Positions 16,957 to 24,627 of a stretch of 43,931 nucleotides of DNA are shown here, piece by piece (the stretch's first letter is position 1; every line of letters begins with the position of its first letter). Under the pieces are notes generated by a model that saw only the letters and a program-made list of their open reading frames with translations, was not told the origin of the DNA and searched no databases. Source of the DNA: a virus. The DNA lies in the IMG/VR virus record IMGVR_UViG_3300048837_000836, positions 1 through 43,931 of that record; one strand, given 5' to 3'. Made by a program: the position numbers and the translations under genes.

Positions 16957-17409
16957 TTACTCCTTTATTGCTTTCAAAAAGGCAATAACCCAACAAATTT
17001 TGTCATGCGTCATTGCCGAAGTACAAATATTGACAATACCAAACTTTGGCTTGATATCGTAAAGCTGGCGATACCTGTCATCTGTGTAATACAAAAAACT
17101 GTTCTCATTCCAAAAGCTATAATGTGTAGGGTCCTGAAAAGCCCCCCGACCATCTGTTGACGGTGTTTGAGAAATGAAAATACCATTTGGTTTTAATATC
17201 CGCCAAATCTCCGACATGATGTGGATGCGCTTATCGTTATTGATATGCTCTAAAAAATCAAAAGCGACAATCTCATCAGCGCAATTATCTTGCAGAGGTA
17301 TTGTTTGATTGCAATCGCACACAAGGTCAACACCATCCAGCTGTTGACAATCGATTCCAAAATAGTCTGGCCTTTTCCTTCTCCCACAACCTAAATCAAT
17401 CTTCATCAT
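16957..17409 (-). CDS. SAM-dependent methyltransferase 2 (class I)
   Basis: 150 residues from ATG 17409 (GAGGAA upstream). Motif I is at the very N-terminus (IDLGCGRRKRPDYFGIDC, residues 4-21). Then DEIVAFDFLEHI (post-I/motif II region) and EIWRILKPNGIFISQTPS. This is the short 'Methyltransf_11-like' layout, with no target-recognition domain for DNA, so DNA is an unlikely substrate. Overlaps the end of methyltransferase 1 by 14 bases. Substrate unknown; may act on a glycan or metabolite with the nearby glycosyltransferase. Confidence 0.75.
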   Translation of the reverse strand: MMKIDLGCGRRKRPDYFGIDCQQLDGVDLVCDCNQTIPLQDNCADEIVAFDFLEHINNDKRIHIMSEIWRILKPNGIFISQTPSTDGRGAFQDPTHYSFWNENSFLYYTDDRYRQLYDIKPKFGIVNICTSAMTHDKICWVIAFLKAIKE

Positions 17410-17947
17410 CAAATTCCTCTTTTCTTATTCCGTAAAATCTCAAATCAGCCCCAAATGTTTCAATCTTATATTCGCTGAAATAGTTGTCCCAATTCAGGAC
17501 AGCCAAAAGATCACTTTCTGTTATGTTTTTGTAATGATCGTTTGTATGCGGACTATGTCCAGCCCAATGAGCTGTGGTCCCATGTTCAGGAGTGCCTGTC
17601 GATGCACAGCTGAAGGCGAACAACCCTTTTGGTTTCAAAAGATTGAACACGATATTTTCGATTGATTGATTGAACCTGCTATCATGCTCAAAAGCGTTGG
17701 AGCTAATGATCGTGTCAAATTGAGGATCTTCGCCATACAACTCAGGATGAAAATCGGCCACATGTTGCACAATATCAACATTGTTACCCGGCCCCATGTC
17801 TAACCCGATATATGCGCAATTCTCAAACAGATATTTGTTAGTGCCGTTGACATCGAGAGATCCAACGTCCAAAACGAATTTCTCTTTGAAATGCTCTGAG
17901 TATTTTCTTTTGACCATTTCCATGAAATCTTTTGAAGCCTGATGCAT
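17396..17947 (-). CDS. SAM-dependent methyltransferase 1 (class I)
   Basis: 183 residues. ATG at 17947 chosen for its AAAGGATC binding site; upstream ATGs fall inside the Mu F-like gene. Motif I VLDVGSLDVNGTN (about residues 25-37), then YIGLDMGPGNNVDIVQHVADF, DTIISSNAFEHD and NIVFNLLKPKGLFAFSCAS. The fold is a class I methyltransferase. The second half has no recognised substrate domain. Paired with methyltransferase 2 by overlap, so the two may act in turn or as a complex. The pair begins an insert between the two usual head-gene neighbours. Confidence 0.75.
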   Translation of the reverse strand: MHQASKDFMEMVKRKYSEHFKEKFVLDVGSLDVNGTNKYLFENCAYIGLDMGPGNNVDIVQHVADFHPELYGEDPQFDTIISSNAFEHDSRFNQSIENIVFNLLKPKGLFAFSCASTGTPEHGTTAHWAGHSPHTNDHYKNITESDLLAVLNWDNYFSEYKIETFGADLRFYGIRKEEFDDED

Positions 17948-17958
17948 TTTGATCCTTT

Positions 17959-18963
17959 CTACCATCCTACAATTGGCTGTGCTATACATCTACAATTGAA
18001 ATCTTCGCCGGGGTGTGCCCTACGTCCTGATTTCTCATCTACAATGGGTGGATGATCCCAATCAATAATTTCTCCATCCAGCTCATTATGTCTTTCTCTA
18101 ACTTTGTGATCTCCTACCGTAACCCATTTGTATTGATTGATGCCATACTGTTGATATTGAGATTTTTTAAACTTGGTTGTCAATAGTGCCGTTTCTTGCC
18201 TTGCGATAAACTTGGCCCTCGTTTTTGAGATGTTGAGTTCAGCCATGATTGTTTTTTTGACCGTATCTCTTGACCTGCCGTCTAAAATGAGAGTTTGAAG
18301 TTTGCTCCTCAATTTTTCTACAATATCCTGTTCAAAATTTTCAATTGCCTTGGTCGCTCCCTCTTCAAACTCCCTCAAGAGCTTTTTCCGAATAGGAAGG
18401 TCAATTGTGGTTAGGTAGTCCTTGGAGATCTTCTCCAACCCAATTTCATCAAGTTGAGGCTGAACAGCAACATTTTTTCGAATAGTGCGCTTAAACTCCT
18501 TGCTGACACGATCCATGGTTGACACACCCATACTTTGGATTGTCATGTTTTTGACTAATACAGATGTTTTGCCGACCATGTTATCAAGTTGTTTAGTGAT
18601 ACGCTGTTGCAACAGTTCCGACTTAGCCTTGTTGATTGCAATGGCTCTTTTCAATTTCAAAGGTAGTTTTGTCGGGTGAACAATCCATGCTCCGTCAATG
18701 AATTTTCCACCGAGGTCTTTAAGCTCCCTTGAAATCTTAGCTGAAAAGTCCCCGGTGAATTGATTGCCGTTGTATTCAATCAATCCTTTTTTCAAAGCCT
18801 CTTCTAATACTGTATCTTTTTCGTTTACCATCAATTCAATGTCATCAATTTCCTGCATCAATGGTTTGAATACCGAAAGAAATATTGTCTTGTAAATCTC
18901 TCGATACAATGCAATATGCCACTTGTCCTGATAGATGATTGGCCTTAATGTTTTTGTCTTCAT
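17959..18963 (-). CDS. Phage head morphogenesis protein (Mu gpF / SPP1 gp7-like)
   Basis: 334 residues. The C-terminal third carries the family mark: RAKFIARQETALLTTKFKKSQYQQYGINQYKWVTVGDHKVRERHNELDG...PPIVDE...AHPGEDFNCRCIAQPI, with the conserved RpG-E-F-NCRC ending. The N-terminal two-thirds is helical. Proteins of this family sit inside the procapsid and are ejected or packed with DNA. Overlaps the portal gene by four bases, the usual pairing. Confidence 0.85.
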   Translation of the reverse strand: MKTKTLRPIIYQDKWHIALYREIYKTIFLSVFKPLMQEIDDIELMVNEKDTVLEEALKKGLIEYNGNQFTGDFSAKISRELKDLGGKFIDGAWIVHPTKLPLKLKRAIAINKAKSELLQQRITKQLDNMVGKTSVLVKNMTIQSMGVSTMDRVSKEFKRTIRKNVAVQPQLDEIGLEKISKDYLTTIDLPIRKKLLREFEEGATKAIENFEQDIVEKLRSKLQTLILDGRSRDTVKKTIMAELNISKTRAKFIARQETALLTTKFKKSQYQQYGINQYKWVTVGDHKVRERHNELDGEIIDWDHPPIVDEKSGRRAHPGEDFNCRCIAQPIVGW

Positions 18964-20306
18964 AATTCACTAGTACCTGCAACGCTAGTTTCATTTGCTG
19001 ATTCTAACTTATCGACACCCATTTTCTTCAATTCATCTAAAGATATCGCCTCATTTTCATCTAGTTCGCTGCAAAATATCTTTTCGCCATTTATCAACTC
19101 GACTGCTTTTTCGCTTGTGCAAAGTCCGCTGTTTACTGCTGTTGTTATGCGATTTAAAGCGTTCGTTTTCATCGCAGATTCTTGTTCCGCATTGACAATT
19201 CTGAGAGGTTTAAACTCAAATGCGAGGTTTTCAGGTATATACCCAAGAGTTTTTTGACTACAGATCGAAATCACTTTCAATAAACCTAATTTGACCTTTG
19301 ATCTGATTTCAGATTCAATCATCCCATTATAATTTTCGATATCATCAAGCCCTGAATTAAAGCCAGACGCTGATAAACCGAAAAGCTTTGTCATAGGCAT
19401 TCTAAGATCACAAGCCAGGCCAATTCTGATCTGACTTAATATTTCTGAAACACCCGCAAATCCCAAAGTCTTTTGCTCGTAGTCATCTTCTTTATCAACC
19501 ACTAAAGCATTTTGATAATTTTTTATTTTTGAAGCTGCACTAATCCTTGTCGCTGTTTTTTGCGCCCCGTCCCGAGTAGCGATTGCAGAATTGAAACCAG
19601 ATATTTTGAACACGTCAACTTTTGACTCGTCTAAGATTTCATAAGTGACGTTTTGGTGTTTCAAATATTGATTGTACGATCTCATAATCTTTTCGACTTC
19701 AGAGACTCCCCACCCTGCAAATTGACCCCTGATAAGGGAAGGCGCTTCCTTGTTTTTAATCTTAATTACATTTTCTTTATGCAAAGGTTGACCGTAATAG
19801 TTATATGGGCAATCCAAAGTGTCATCAAGCTTGAATTGATCGACCATGGACATTCCGCTAGGTGAATACGAGAGTTCCCAGCGATCCACAGCATAAAACT
19901 CAAGAGGTGTTCTTTCTTTGATTGAATTGATATTAAGGGGCTTAGTCATATCTTGCCCAGCGTTTACGATGATACCAGCCCCGCCATACAGTCTTGACCA
20001 CTTGAGGGCCTGTGCGTATGTTTCAATGATTTGATTCATTGCAATGAAAGCGTCAAGTTTTTTCAAATCATCTGCTGACAATTCCGGGGAGCTTATTGTA
20101 ATTCCTCCCCTGAAAGCATCGTCAATCGGTTGATCTATTAAAACCTGAATTATTCCGTGCTCCAGATAGGTTTGCGACAATAGCGCCCTATTCAGCGTTA
20201 TTGCGTAAAACCTATTGTTATAAGCCAATGACTCTGTAGAACTCGAATTCGCAGTAAGCCCATTCATAAAGTCCATCATCGAATTTTCGTGTAAACTGTT
20301 TTCCAT
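18960..20306 (-). CDS. Portal protein (DUF1073 family)
   Basis: 448 residues with SD AGGGGTGATG. Contains LEHGIIQVLIDQPIDDAFRGGITI, ETYAQALKWSRLYGGAGIIVNAGQD, and IGLACDLRMPMTKLFGLSASGFNSGLDDIENYN, all strong DUF1073 portal marks. This family is also known in databases under an anti-CBASS (Acb1) label because of fused domains in some members; I see only the portal part here. It forms the dodecameric DNA entry ring. Its position between terminase and gpF-like fits, with an HNH gene inserted just upstream. Confidence 0.85.
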   Translation of the reverse strand: MENSLHENSMMDFMNGLTANSSSTESLAYNNRFYAITLNRALLSQTYLEHGIIQVLIDQPIDDAFRGGITISSPELSADDLKKLDAFIAMNQIIETYAQALKWSRLYGGAGIIVNAGQDMTKPLNINSIKERTPLEFYAVDRWELSYSPSGMSMVDQFKLDDTLDCPYNYYGQPLHKENVIKIKNKEAPSLIRGQFAGWGVSEVEKIMRSYNQYLKHQNVTYEILDESKVDVFKISGFNSAIATRDGAQKTATRISAASKIKNYQNALVVDKEDDYEQKTLGFAGVSEILSQIRIGLACDLRMPMTKLFGLSASGFNSGLDDIENYNGMIESEIRSKVKLGLLKVISICSQKTLGYIPENLAFEFKPLRIVNAEQESAMKTNALNRITTAVNSGLCTSEKAVELINGEKIFCSELDENEAISLDELKKMGVDKLESANETSVAGTSEL

Positions 20307-20350
20307 AATTACATCACCCCTATTTTATATTTATATGTTTCACAACTATT

Positions 20351-21043
20351 TTATGTATCCATTTTTGTATTATTGTATTTTATGGTGCAATAACGGGAAC
20401 AGCATTGTTTTAATTGATATTTGTTTACTTCAAATTCTTTGCTACAAAATTTGCATGATTTAACAATATTATCTACTCCTGACGCTCTTCTATTCCTGCT
20501 TACGCATACTTTTGAGCAAAATTGATTACAATGGTCGTGCCGTGTTGTTTTAAATTCTTTGCCGCAAAACGCACATTTTTTAGTGATCGGCACGAAATTT
20601 ATATACGATAATTTTGCTATCTTTTTATGAAACCCCTGCCCTTTTGGTGAATCTCTGAACTCTCTTGAAATTCTTGTATTACTAGCAATGCCCTCTTTAG
20701 TAGAATGCCATGAAGATGCTAATGGTCTGACATTTTCAAGATGTTTTATTTGCTTTGTTAACCTATCATCATCCCATTTATGTTTTCTCATATGGTCTTT
20801 ATGCGTAAGCATCTCAAGGTTTTCAATTTTATTATTTGCTGGATCACCATCAATGTGATGTATGTGCATCCCACTTGGAATTCCCCCGTTATAAAACTCC
20901 CATATTTCCCTGTGCATCCAAATAACTCTTCTTTTTAAATTTTCTTGCTCCCTTCTGTAAAAATAGGATTTCCGTTTTTTACCCTCTGTATTCGTACAGC
21001 GTATATATTTTTTCCCATTCCATTCTATTACTTCTTGCGCCAT
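20351..21043 (-). CDS. Free-standing HNH endonuclease with two zinc fingers
   Basis: 230 residues with SD AAAGG. Residues about 55-90 hold the HNH core: GMHIHHIDGDPANNKIENLEMLTHKDHMRKH, with the paired His at 62-63. The C-terminal half has two treble-clef-like fingers, CAFCGKEFKTTRHDHCNQFC and CKFCSKEFEVNKYQLKQCC. This is the layout of homing-type endonucleases that spread between phage genomes. It lies between the terminase large subunit (stop 12 bases upstream) and portal genes, a common homing site. The AT-rich coding and lack of overlap with neighbours suggest recent entry. Confidence 0.8.
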   Translation of the reverse strand: MAQEVIEWNGKKYIRCTNTEGKKRKSYFYRREQENLKRRVIWMHREIWEFYNGGIPSGMHIHHIDGDPANNKIENLEMLTHKDHMRKHKWDDDRLTKQIKHLENVRPLASSWHSTKEGIASNTRISREFRDSPKGQGFHKKIAKLSYINFVPITKKCAFCGKEFKTTRHDHCNQFCSKVCVSRNRRASGVDNIVKSCKFCSKEFEVNKYQLKQCCSRYCTIKYNNTKMDT

Positions 21044-21055
21044 CGGTTACACCTT

Positions 21056-22252
21056 TCACATAACCCCTTCATCATATATAGACTTCTTGTGCTGAATAAG
21101 AGAATTTAGCGCATACCTAACAGCGTCAATTCCGTGATCGAAGTCGTCGATCACAATAGGCAATACTTCATTTGTTCGCTTATCAACTTTAAAAGAAAAC
21201 CGCTTAAACTCTTCTATTATATTTTTGCATGAAGGATGTATTATAACTTTTGAAAACCCTTTTATGTACTCGATACCATCAATATTTGAGTTTGTCCACT
21301 TTTTAGCTGATTCAATATTCCAACCTTCATTTTTCAGGTAAGAAATAGTCTCTGGCCTAGCGCAATCAGCTTTTATTTTATAATACTCATTTGCTATGAC
21401 TTTTCTTATTAACTTCCCAAGATCATTAATCTCAACATGATAACCATACGCTTCAGCATCTATATAAAGATTTTTATCTCTTATGAAACATCTAATCACA
21501 GTTGATGGATCGTTGGCAAAACCAAAGTCCATACCATGATAAAATGCTTCAACGCCCTCAGAGCTAAACTCCTCCACCACGAATTTACCTTTGAAGACTT
21601 GGGCGTCTGAAACTGTCCTTAGCTCTCCTTCCCAAACGTGAAGATATTTTTCAAAGTCTGTCGCTCTCAAGTGAAGCCGTTCTTTTTCGAGAATCTCAGG
21701 AAAATAGTCATTGTCGTTATAATTCACCTTGACGACTAATGCATTATGTTGACCTTTGACAATAAACATTTGATAGACTGGATCATCCTCATTGGTAGGG
21801 TTGAATGTGATGATTAGTTTACTGCCTGGCTTTCGAATTGTGGGTATGAGAATATCCCAAGAGGATTGAGATACTTTATCAGCTTCTTCAATCCATACGA
21901 TATCGACACCCTCGGTTGACTTTACCGATTCAATGTTATGAGCGAGCCCTTTGAAAATAAAAACAGACTTATTGAATTTGCACTCAATAGAAGCTATTTT
22001 TATTGAAAAATACCTTTGGAGACCGTAGAAATAAATGATCTCTTTGAGCAGCGTATAAACTGATTCTGTAATTGAGTTTTGAAGCTCCCTTGCACACAGT
22101 ATTTTCGTTGTTTTTGAAAGTGCTGTATAGACTAAAAATCTTGCAATAGAATGAGATTTACCGCTACCACGTCCACCGTAGTAAACATAGTAACGATAAT
22201 CATCAAAAAGATCGTCGAATATTTCAGGCACGACTATTTCAATGTTACTCAT
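21056..22252 (-). CDS. terL: Terminase large subunit
   Basis: 398 residues, close to the PBSX/Terminase_3 length. Walker A GGRGSGKS at residues 26-33 (Lys32), Walker B IVWIEEAD at about 118-125, a coupling motif ITFNPTN near 148, then the nuclease domain with YHGMDFGFANDPS (Asp at about 242) and a late DDFDHGIDAVRYAL. It pumps DNA into the procapsid using ATP and cuts the concatemer. Overlaps the small subunit by four bases. No ribosome binding site of note, so it is probably translated by coupling. Confidence 0.92.
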   Translation of the reverse strand: MSNIEIVVPEIFDDLFDDYRYYVYYGGRGSGKSHSIARFLVYTALSKTTKILCARELQNSITESVYTLLKEIIYFYGLQRYFSIKIASIECKFNKSVFIFKGLAHNIESVKSTEGVDIVWIEEADKVSQSSWDILIPTIRKPGSKLIITFNPTNEDDPVYQMFIVKGQHNALVVKVNYNDNDYFPEILEKERLHLRATDFEKYLHVWEGELRTVSDAQVFKGKFVVEEFSSEGVEAFYHGMDFGFANDPSTVIRCFIRDKNLYIDAEAYGYHVEINDLGKLIRKVIANEYYKIKADCARPETISYLKNEGWNIESAKKWTNSNIDGIEYIKGFSKVIIHPSCKNIIEEFKRFSFKVDKRTNEVLPIVIDDFDHGIDAVRYALNSLIQHKKSIYDEGVM

Positions 22253-22623
22253 TTATCTGCTTTTTTATCTGCTCGCCTTGCTGCGAATGTCACTACTGGA
22301 ATAGTAGAATCTTGGCTTTGCGTGTCTGTCGTTATTTTATCAGACCAACCGAGAATGTTTTTTAGCGCAAAAATAAGGACAGCTGTATTGCCCTCATCAA
22401 TTTTCTGCCATGTTTTTCTTCTTAGACTAATCTTGCCTTTTGCCGCCTTTTGTCGCCATAGATCCGCAAAACCCTTTTTTTTCTCAGTTACGCATCGCCT
22501 TTCAATTGTATCCTCAGAGACATTAAAAAAACTTGCTATTTCTTCTAGCGTACAATGCATAGCGCAAAGTTTATCAAATTGATTCCAATCAATGGGAATT
22601 TTAGGTCTACCAATTTTAGACAT
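22249..22623 (-). CDS. terS: Terminase small subunit-like protein
   Basis: 124 residues from the ATG at 22623 (GGAG four bases upstream). The N-terminal half is a helix-turn-helix: CTLEEIASFFNVSEDTIERRCVTEKKKGFADLWRQK, the standard small-terminase DNA-binding opening. The second half (SLRRKTWQKIDEGNTAVLIFALKNILGWSDK) is the family's helical oligomer part with the NILGW motif. It recognises the packaging site and loads the large subunit. Directly upstream of terL. Confidence 0.8.
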   Translation of the reverse strand: MSKIGRPKIPIDWNQFDKLCAMHCTLEEIASFFNVSEDTIERRCVTEKKKGFADLWRQKAAKGKISLRRKTWQKIDEGNTAVLIFALKNILGWSDKITTDTQSQDSTIPVVTFAARRADKKADK

Positions 22624-23341
22624 ATGACTCCTCAATTACATCATTTCTATTTGTATTTTGATTTTTTGATTGGAGCGTATCGGTCAGACTTGCACTGCCT
22701 TCTGCTGCTTGGAAAGCAACCACTTCACTATCAAAGCTTGATACGCGTTTTGGATAGGGCTTTGCCAATTTCAATATCTTTGTTTTTATATCATCTGTCA
22801 ATGGCATTAAATATATATGTTTTTTAGTAGGTTTCCTAGTTTTTATATTGTTTTTTTGTGCAAATTTAAAACCTGCTTGCCCAAATTTAGCACCTACACT
22901 TCTATGGTGTGTCCATTTACCATTGATATAATATTCAAGTGTTCCACCAATTTGAGATAATCCAATATATATCCAATTTGTAGCCTGATATATTCCACCA
23001 TGATGGTTTTGCCTTGGATCTGCAAAACTTACAATAATCTTTAATCCTTCACATTTTTTTTTCAAATATTTTATCGCTATACTTAAAATTTTAGATACAT
23101 GATTTTTATGCTTGTTCAAAGCAATTCTAGTTAATTCACATCCTTCTATAGTTGTTAATCCATATGGGGTTAACAAATTATTGCAAGCACCCCTAGAAAA
23201 CAATACCACCCCTATAAACTTATTTTCCTCCCAAACGCCTATTTTAACAATTTTCCCTGCTGGCATACATTTGCTATAATGCCAATTTTCACAAGCATAC
23301 TTTGCAGCTTCATGCGTTGCCCAATCGATCTTAAGAGTCAT
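22616..23341 (-). CDS. Mom-like DNA modification protein
   Basis: 241 residues from ATG 23341, which overlaps the ParB-like stop (ATGA). The protein has the layout of phage Mu Mom relatives: ENWHYSKCMPAGK (residues 18-30), IGVWEENKFIGVVLFSRGACNNLL, CELTRIALNKHKNHVSKILSIAI, a core IIVSFADPRQNHHGGIYQATNW (103-124) and GKWTHHRS. Mom is a GNAT-fold enzyme that turns adenines into N6-(carbamoylmethyl)adenine, shielding phage DNA from restriction. I see no com-like regulator. The C-terminal tail (from about 200) is longer and less conserved. Being next to terminase fits modification before packaging. Confidence 0.75.
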   Translation of the reverse strand: MTLKIDWATHEAAKYACENWHYSKCMPAGKIVKIGVWEENKFIGVVLFSRGACNNLLTPYGLTTIEGCELTRIALNKHKNHVSKILSIAIKYLKKKCEGLKIIVSFADPRQNHHGGIYQATNWIYIGLSQIGGTLEYYINGKWTHHRSVGAKFGQAGFKFAQKNNIKTRKPTKKHIYLMPLTDDIKTKILKLAKPYPKRVSSFDSEVVAFQAAEGSASLTDTLQSKNQNTNRNDVIEESYV

Positions 23342-23808
23342 ATTTCTAACCCACAATGTGGACATATTTTTTTCTGTTTTTCATCAAGTTTCCCTTGATC
23401 ATCTTCTGTACCTGGATCGAAGTCTTTATCATCTAAACTAAAATCACAAAAACCAATATCCCCGATATCAAAGTCCTGCTTGTCAAGCCAATCAAGCTGC
23501 TCTTTAAGGATATCATCGTCCCACTCTGCAAGCTCGGAAGTTTTGTTGTCAGCCAGCGCAAAGGCCATTTTACCTAGCTCATCAAGCTCAGTTACCACAG
23601 CATTGATATGCGTCCAGCCGAGTTGTTTTGCAGCTTCCAGAGTGCCATTACCAGCTATCACAACATTTTTTGAATCGATCACAATAGGTTTTTGTTGCTT
23701 GAATTTAGCGAGCGAGCCCTTGATTGCCTTTAAATTTTTATCGCTGTGCTTCCGAGCGTTGTTCGGATCAGCTGCAAGCTTTGATATTTCTACCTTAATA
23801 ACGTTCAT
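23338..23808 (-). CDS. ParB-like nuclease-domain protein with zinc ribbon end
   Basis: 156 residues; ATG at 23808 has GAGG six bases upstream. Residues 1-90 are a ParB/Srx-type domain: VEISKLAADPNNARKHSDKNLKAIKGSLAKFKQQKPIVIDSKNVVIAGNGTLEAAKQLGW with the conserved GNGT/R motif. Such proteins in phages often precede DNA methylases or other modification genes. The C-terminus ends CPHCGLEI, half a zinc ribbon. The gene overlaps the Mom-like gene, so the two likely work together. First gene of the late minus-strand operon. Confidence 0.75.
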   Translation of the reverse strand: MNVIKVEISKLAADPNNARKHSDKNLKAIKGSLAKFKQQKPIVIDSKNVVIAGNGTLEAAKQLGWTHINAVVTELDELGKMAFALADNKTSELAEWDDDILKEQLDWLDKQDFDIGDIGFCDFSLDDKDFDPGTEDDQGKLDEKQKKICPHCGLEI

Positions 23809-23837
23809 ATCATTCCTCTCTTTGCCCATGTCTTTTT

Positions 23838-23894
23838 ATTATACATCATTTATGCCACGTTATATTATTAAACCAATTATAACAACACATTATA
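23838..23894 (-). promoter_or_regulatory. Promoter region for the minus-strand late operon
   Basis: Three perfect TATAAT hexamers on the minus strand at 23838-23843, 23876-23881 and 23889-23894, all upstream of the ParB-like ATG at 23808. No clean -35 box stands at 17 bases from any of them. The 190-base gap between 23808 and 23999 is very AT-rich and holds the divergent start for both strands. Confidence 0.45.
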
Positions 23895-23938
23895 AAATAA
23901 ATTTAAGTTTTTGTGGAAAATTGCCGATATGTTATTTA

Positions 23939-23966
23939 CAATTGGCAAGTGTCAATTGACAGGTGT
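23939..23966 (+). repeat. Tandem 14-base operator-like repeat before the early genes
   Basis: Two head-to-tail copies, CAATTGGCAAGTGT and CAATTGACAGGTGT, two mismatches. They enclose the perfect palindrome TGTCAATTGACA (23950-23961). They end 32 bases before the first early ATG (23999). Likely a binding site for a phage or host regulator of the divergent promoters; inferred from shape only. Confidence 0.5.
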
Positions 23967-23998
23967 CAAGGGCCAACAACAAACGAAAGGGCTACAAA

Positions 23999-24169
23999 AT
24001 GAAAACATTCAAAGTAACAATCAAAATTCAAGGTCTTATGGGCACAACAGAGAGAACCCATGAAATAAAGGCTAAAACTTTGGCATCAGCTCAGAAAAAA
24101 GCATTTGCGATCATTGGCAATCAAACAGGTGAAATAATCTCAATCATACAGTCAGGTATTCGTAAATAA
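23999..24169 (+). CDS. Small early protein, unknown (56 aa)
   Basis: MKTFKVTIKIQGLMGTTERT then EIKAKTLASAQKKAFAIIGNQTG. ATG at 23999 chosen because AAAGGG lies seven bases upstream; an upstream in-frame ATG has no binding site. The composition is basic and the pattern is strand-strand-helix-strand, as in small nucleic-acid or ribosome-associated proteins. First gene of the plus-strand early cluster. No family recognised. Confidence 0.65.
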   Translation: MKTFKVTIKIQGLMGTTERTHEIKAKTLASAQKKAFAIIGNQTGEIISIIQSGIRK

Positions 24170-24198
24170 TCACATGGTATCAATAATCACATGGTATC
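24165..24198 (+). repeat. Perfect 17-base tandem repeat
   Basis: AATAATCACATGGTATC occurs twice head to tail (24165-24181, 24182-24198) and continues for another four matching bases. The first copy includes the stop codon of the first early gene. Probably replication slippage or a regulatory site between tiny genes. Confidence 0.7.
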
Positions 24199-24230
24199 AA
24201 TACACAATAACAGACTGAAGGAATATGAAC

Positions 24231-24404
24231 ATGAAAAACAATAGAAGCTACAAAAACCACGGTTTTAGGTACATCACAAGAAAAAGTATTTTTTCAGTAG
24301 CGATAGTAGTTGACGGTGAAAGAGTTACCGCATGGCATAGGACTTTCTCAGAAGCATCAGCAGAATTTAGATCTCAGATTGACGACATAACTTCTCACCT
24401 ATAA
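24231..24404 (+). CDS. Small early protein, unknown (57 aa)
   Basis: Too short for the usual cutoff. Starts MKNNRSYKNHGFRYITRK; AAGGA lies eight bases before the ATG at 24231, while an ATG at 24225 is too close. Body: FSVAIVVDGERVTAWHRTFSEASAEFRSQIDDI. Basic N-terminus, beta core and a C-terminal helix. No signal or membrane segment. Part of the early tiny-gene run; function unknown. Confidence 0.55.
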   Translation: MKNNRSYKNHGFRYITRKSIFSVAIVVDGERVTAWHRTFSEASAEFRSQIDDITSHL

Positions 24405-24445
24405 CTTACTAAAGTTTTAATTGCGATCATAAAAGGATTATTGAG

Positions 24446-24553
24446 ATGACTAAAAAAACATGCTTTATAAAAAACGGAAAAGGTGAAATTACAGGAAAAA
24501 TAAATCTTTACTACAGCAAACAATTAGGTTGGGTATCATTACCCAAAAAATAA
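24446..24553 (+). CDS. Very small early protein (35 aa)
   Basis: MTKKTCFIKNGKGEITGKIN then LYYSKQLGWVSLPKK. AAGGA lies eight to nine bases before the ATG. Strongly basic and likely beta-hairpin. Its length is below the reliable limit, so it is supported mainly by the binding site and by the fit between its neighbours. Confidence 0.45.
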   Translation: MTKKTCFIKNGKGEITGKINLYYSKQLGWVSLPKK

Positions 24554-24627
24554 AAGAGGATTTAGGTGCTCGCTAATAACTGTCGAGCATAACTATACAA
24601 CAACAAACCAGAATTGAGAGCGTAAAA

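Noticed and set aside
23338-23808. ParB-like protein as a plasmid partition system
   Set aside because: No ParA partner, no parS-like sites, and it lacks the HTH part of true ParB; the nuclease-domain type next to a modification enzyme fits better.
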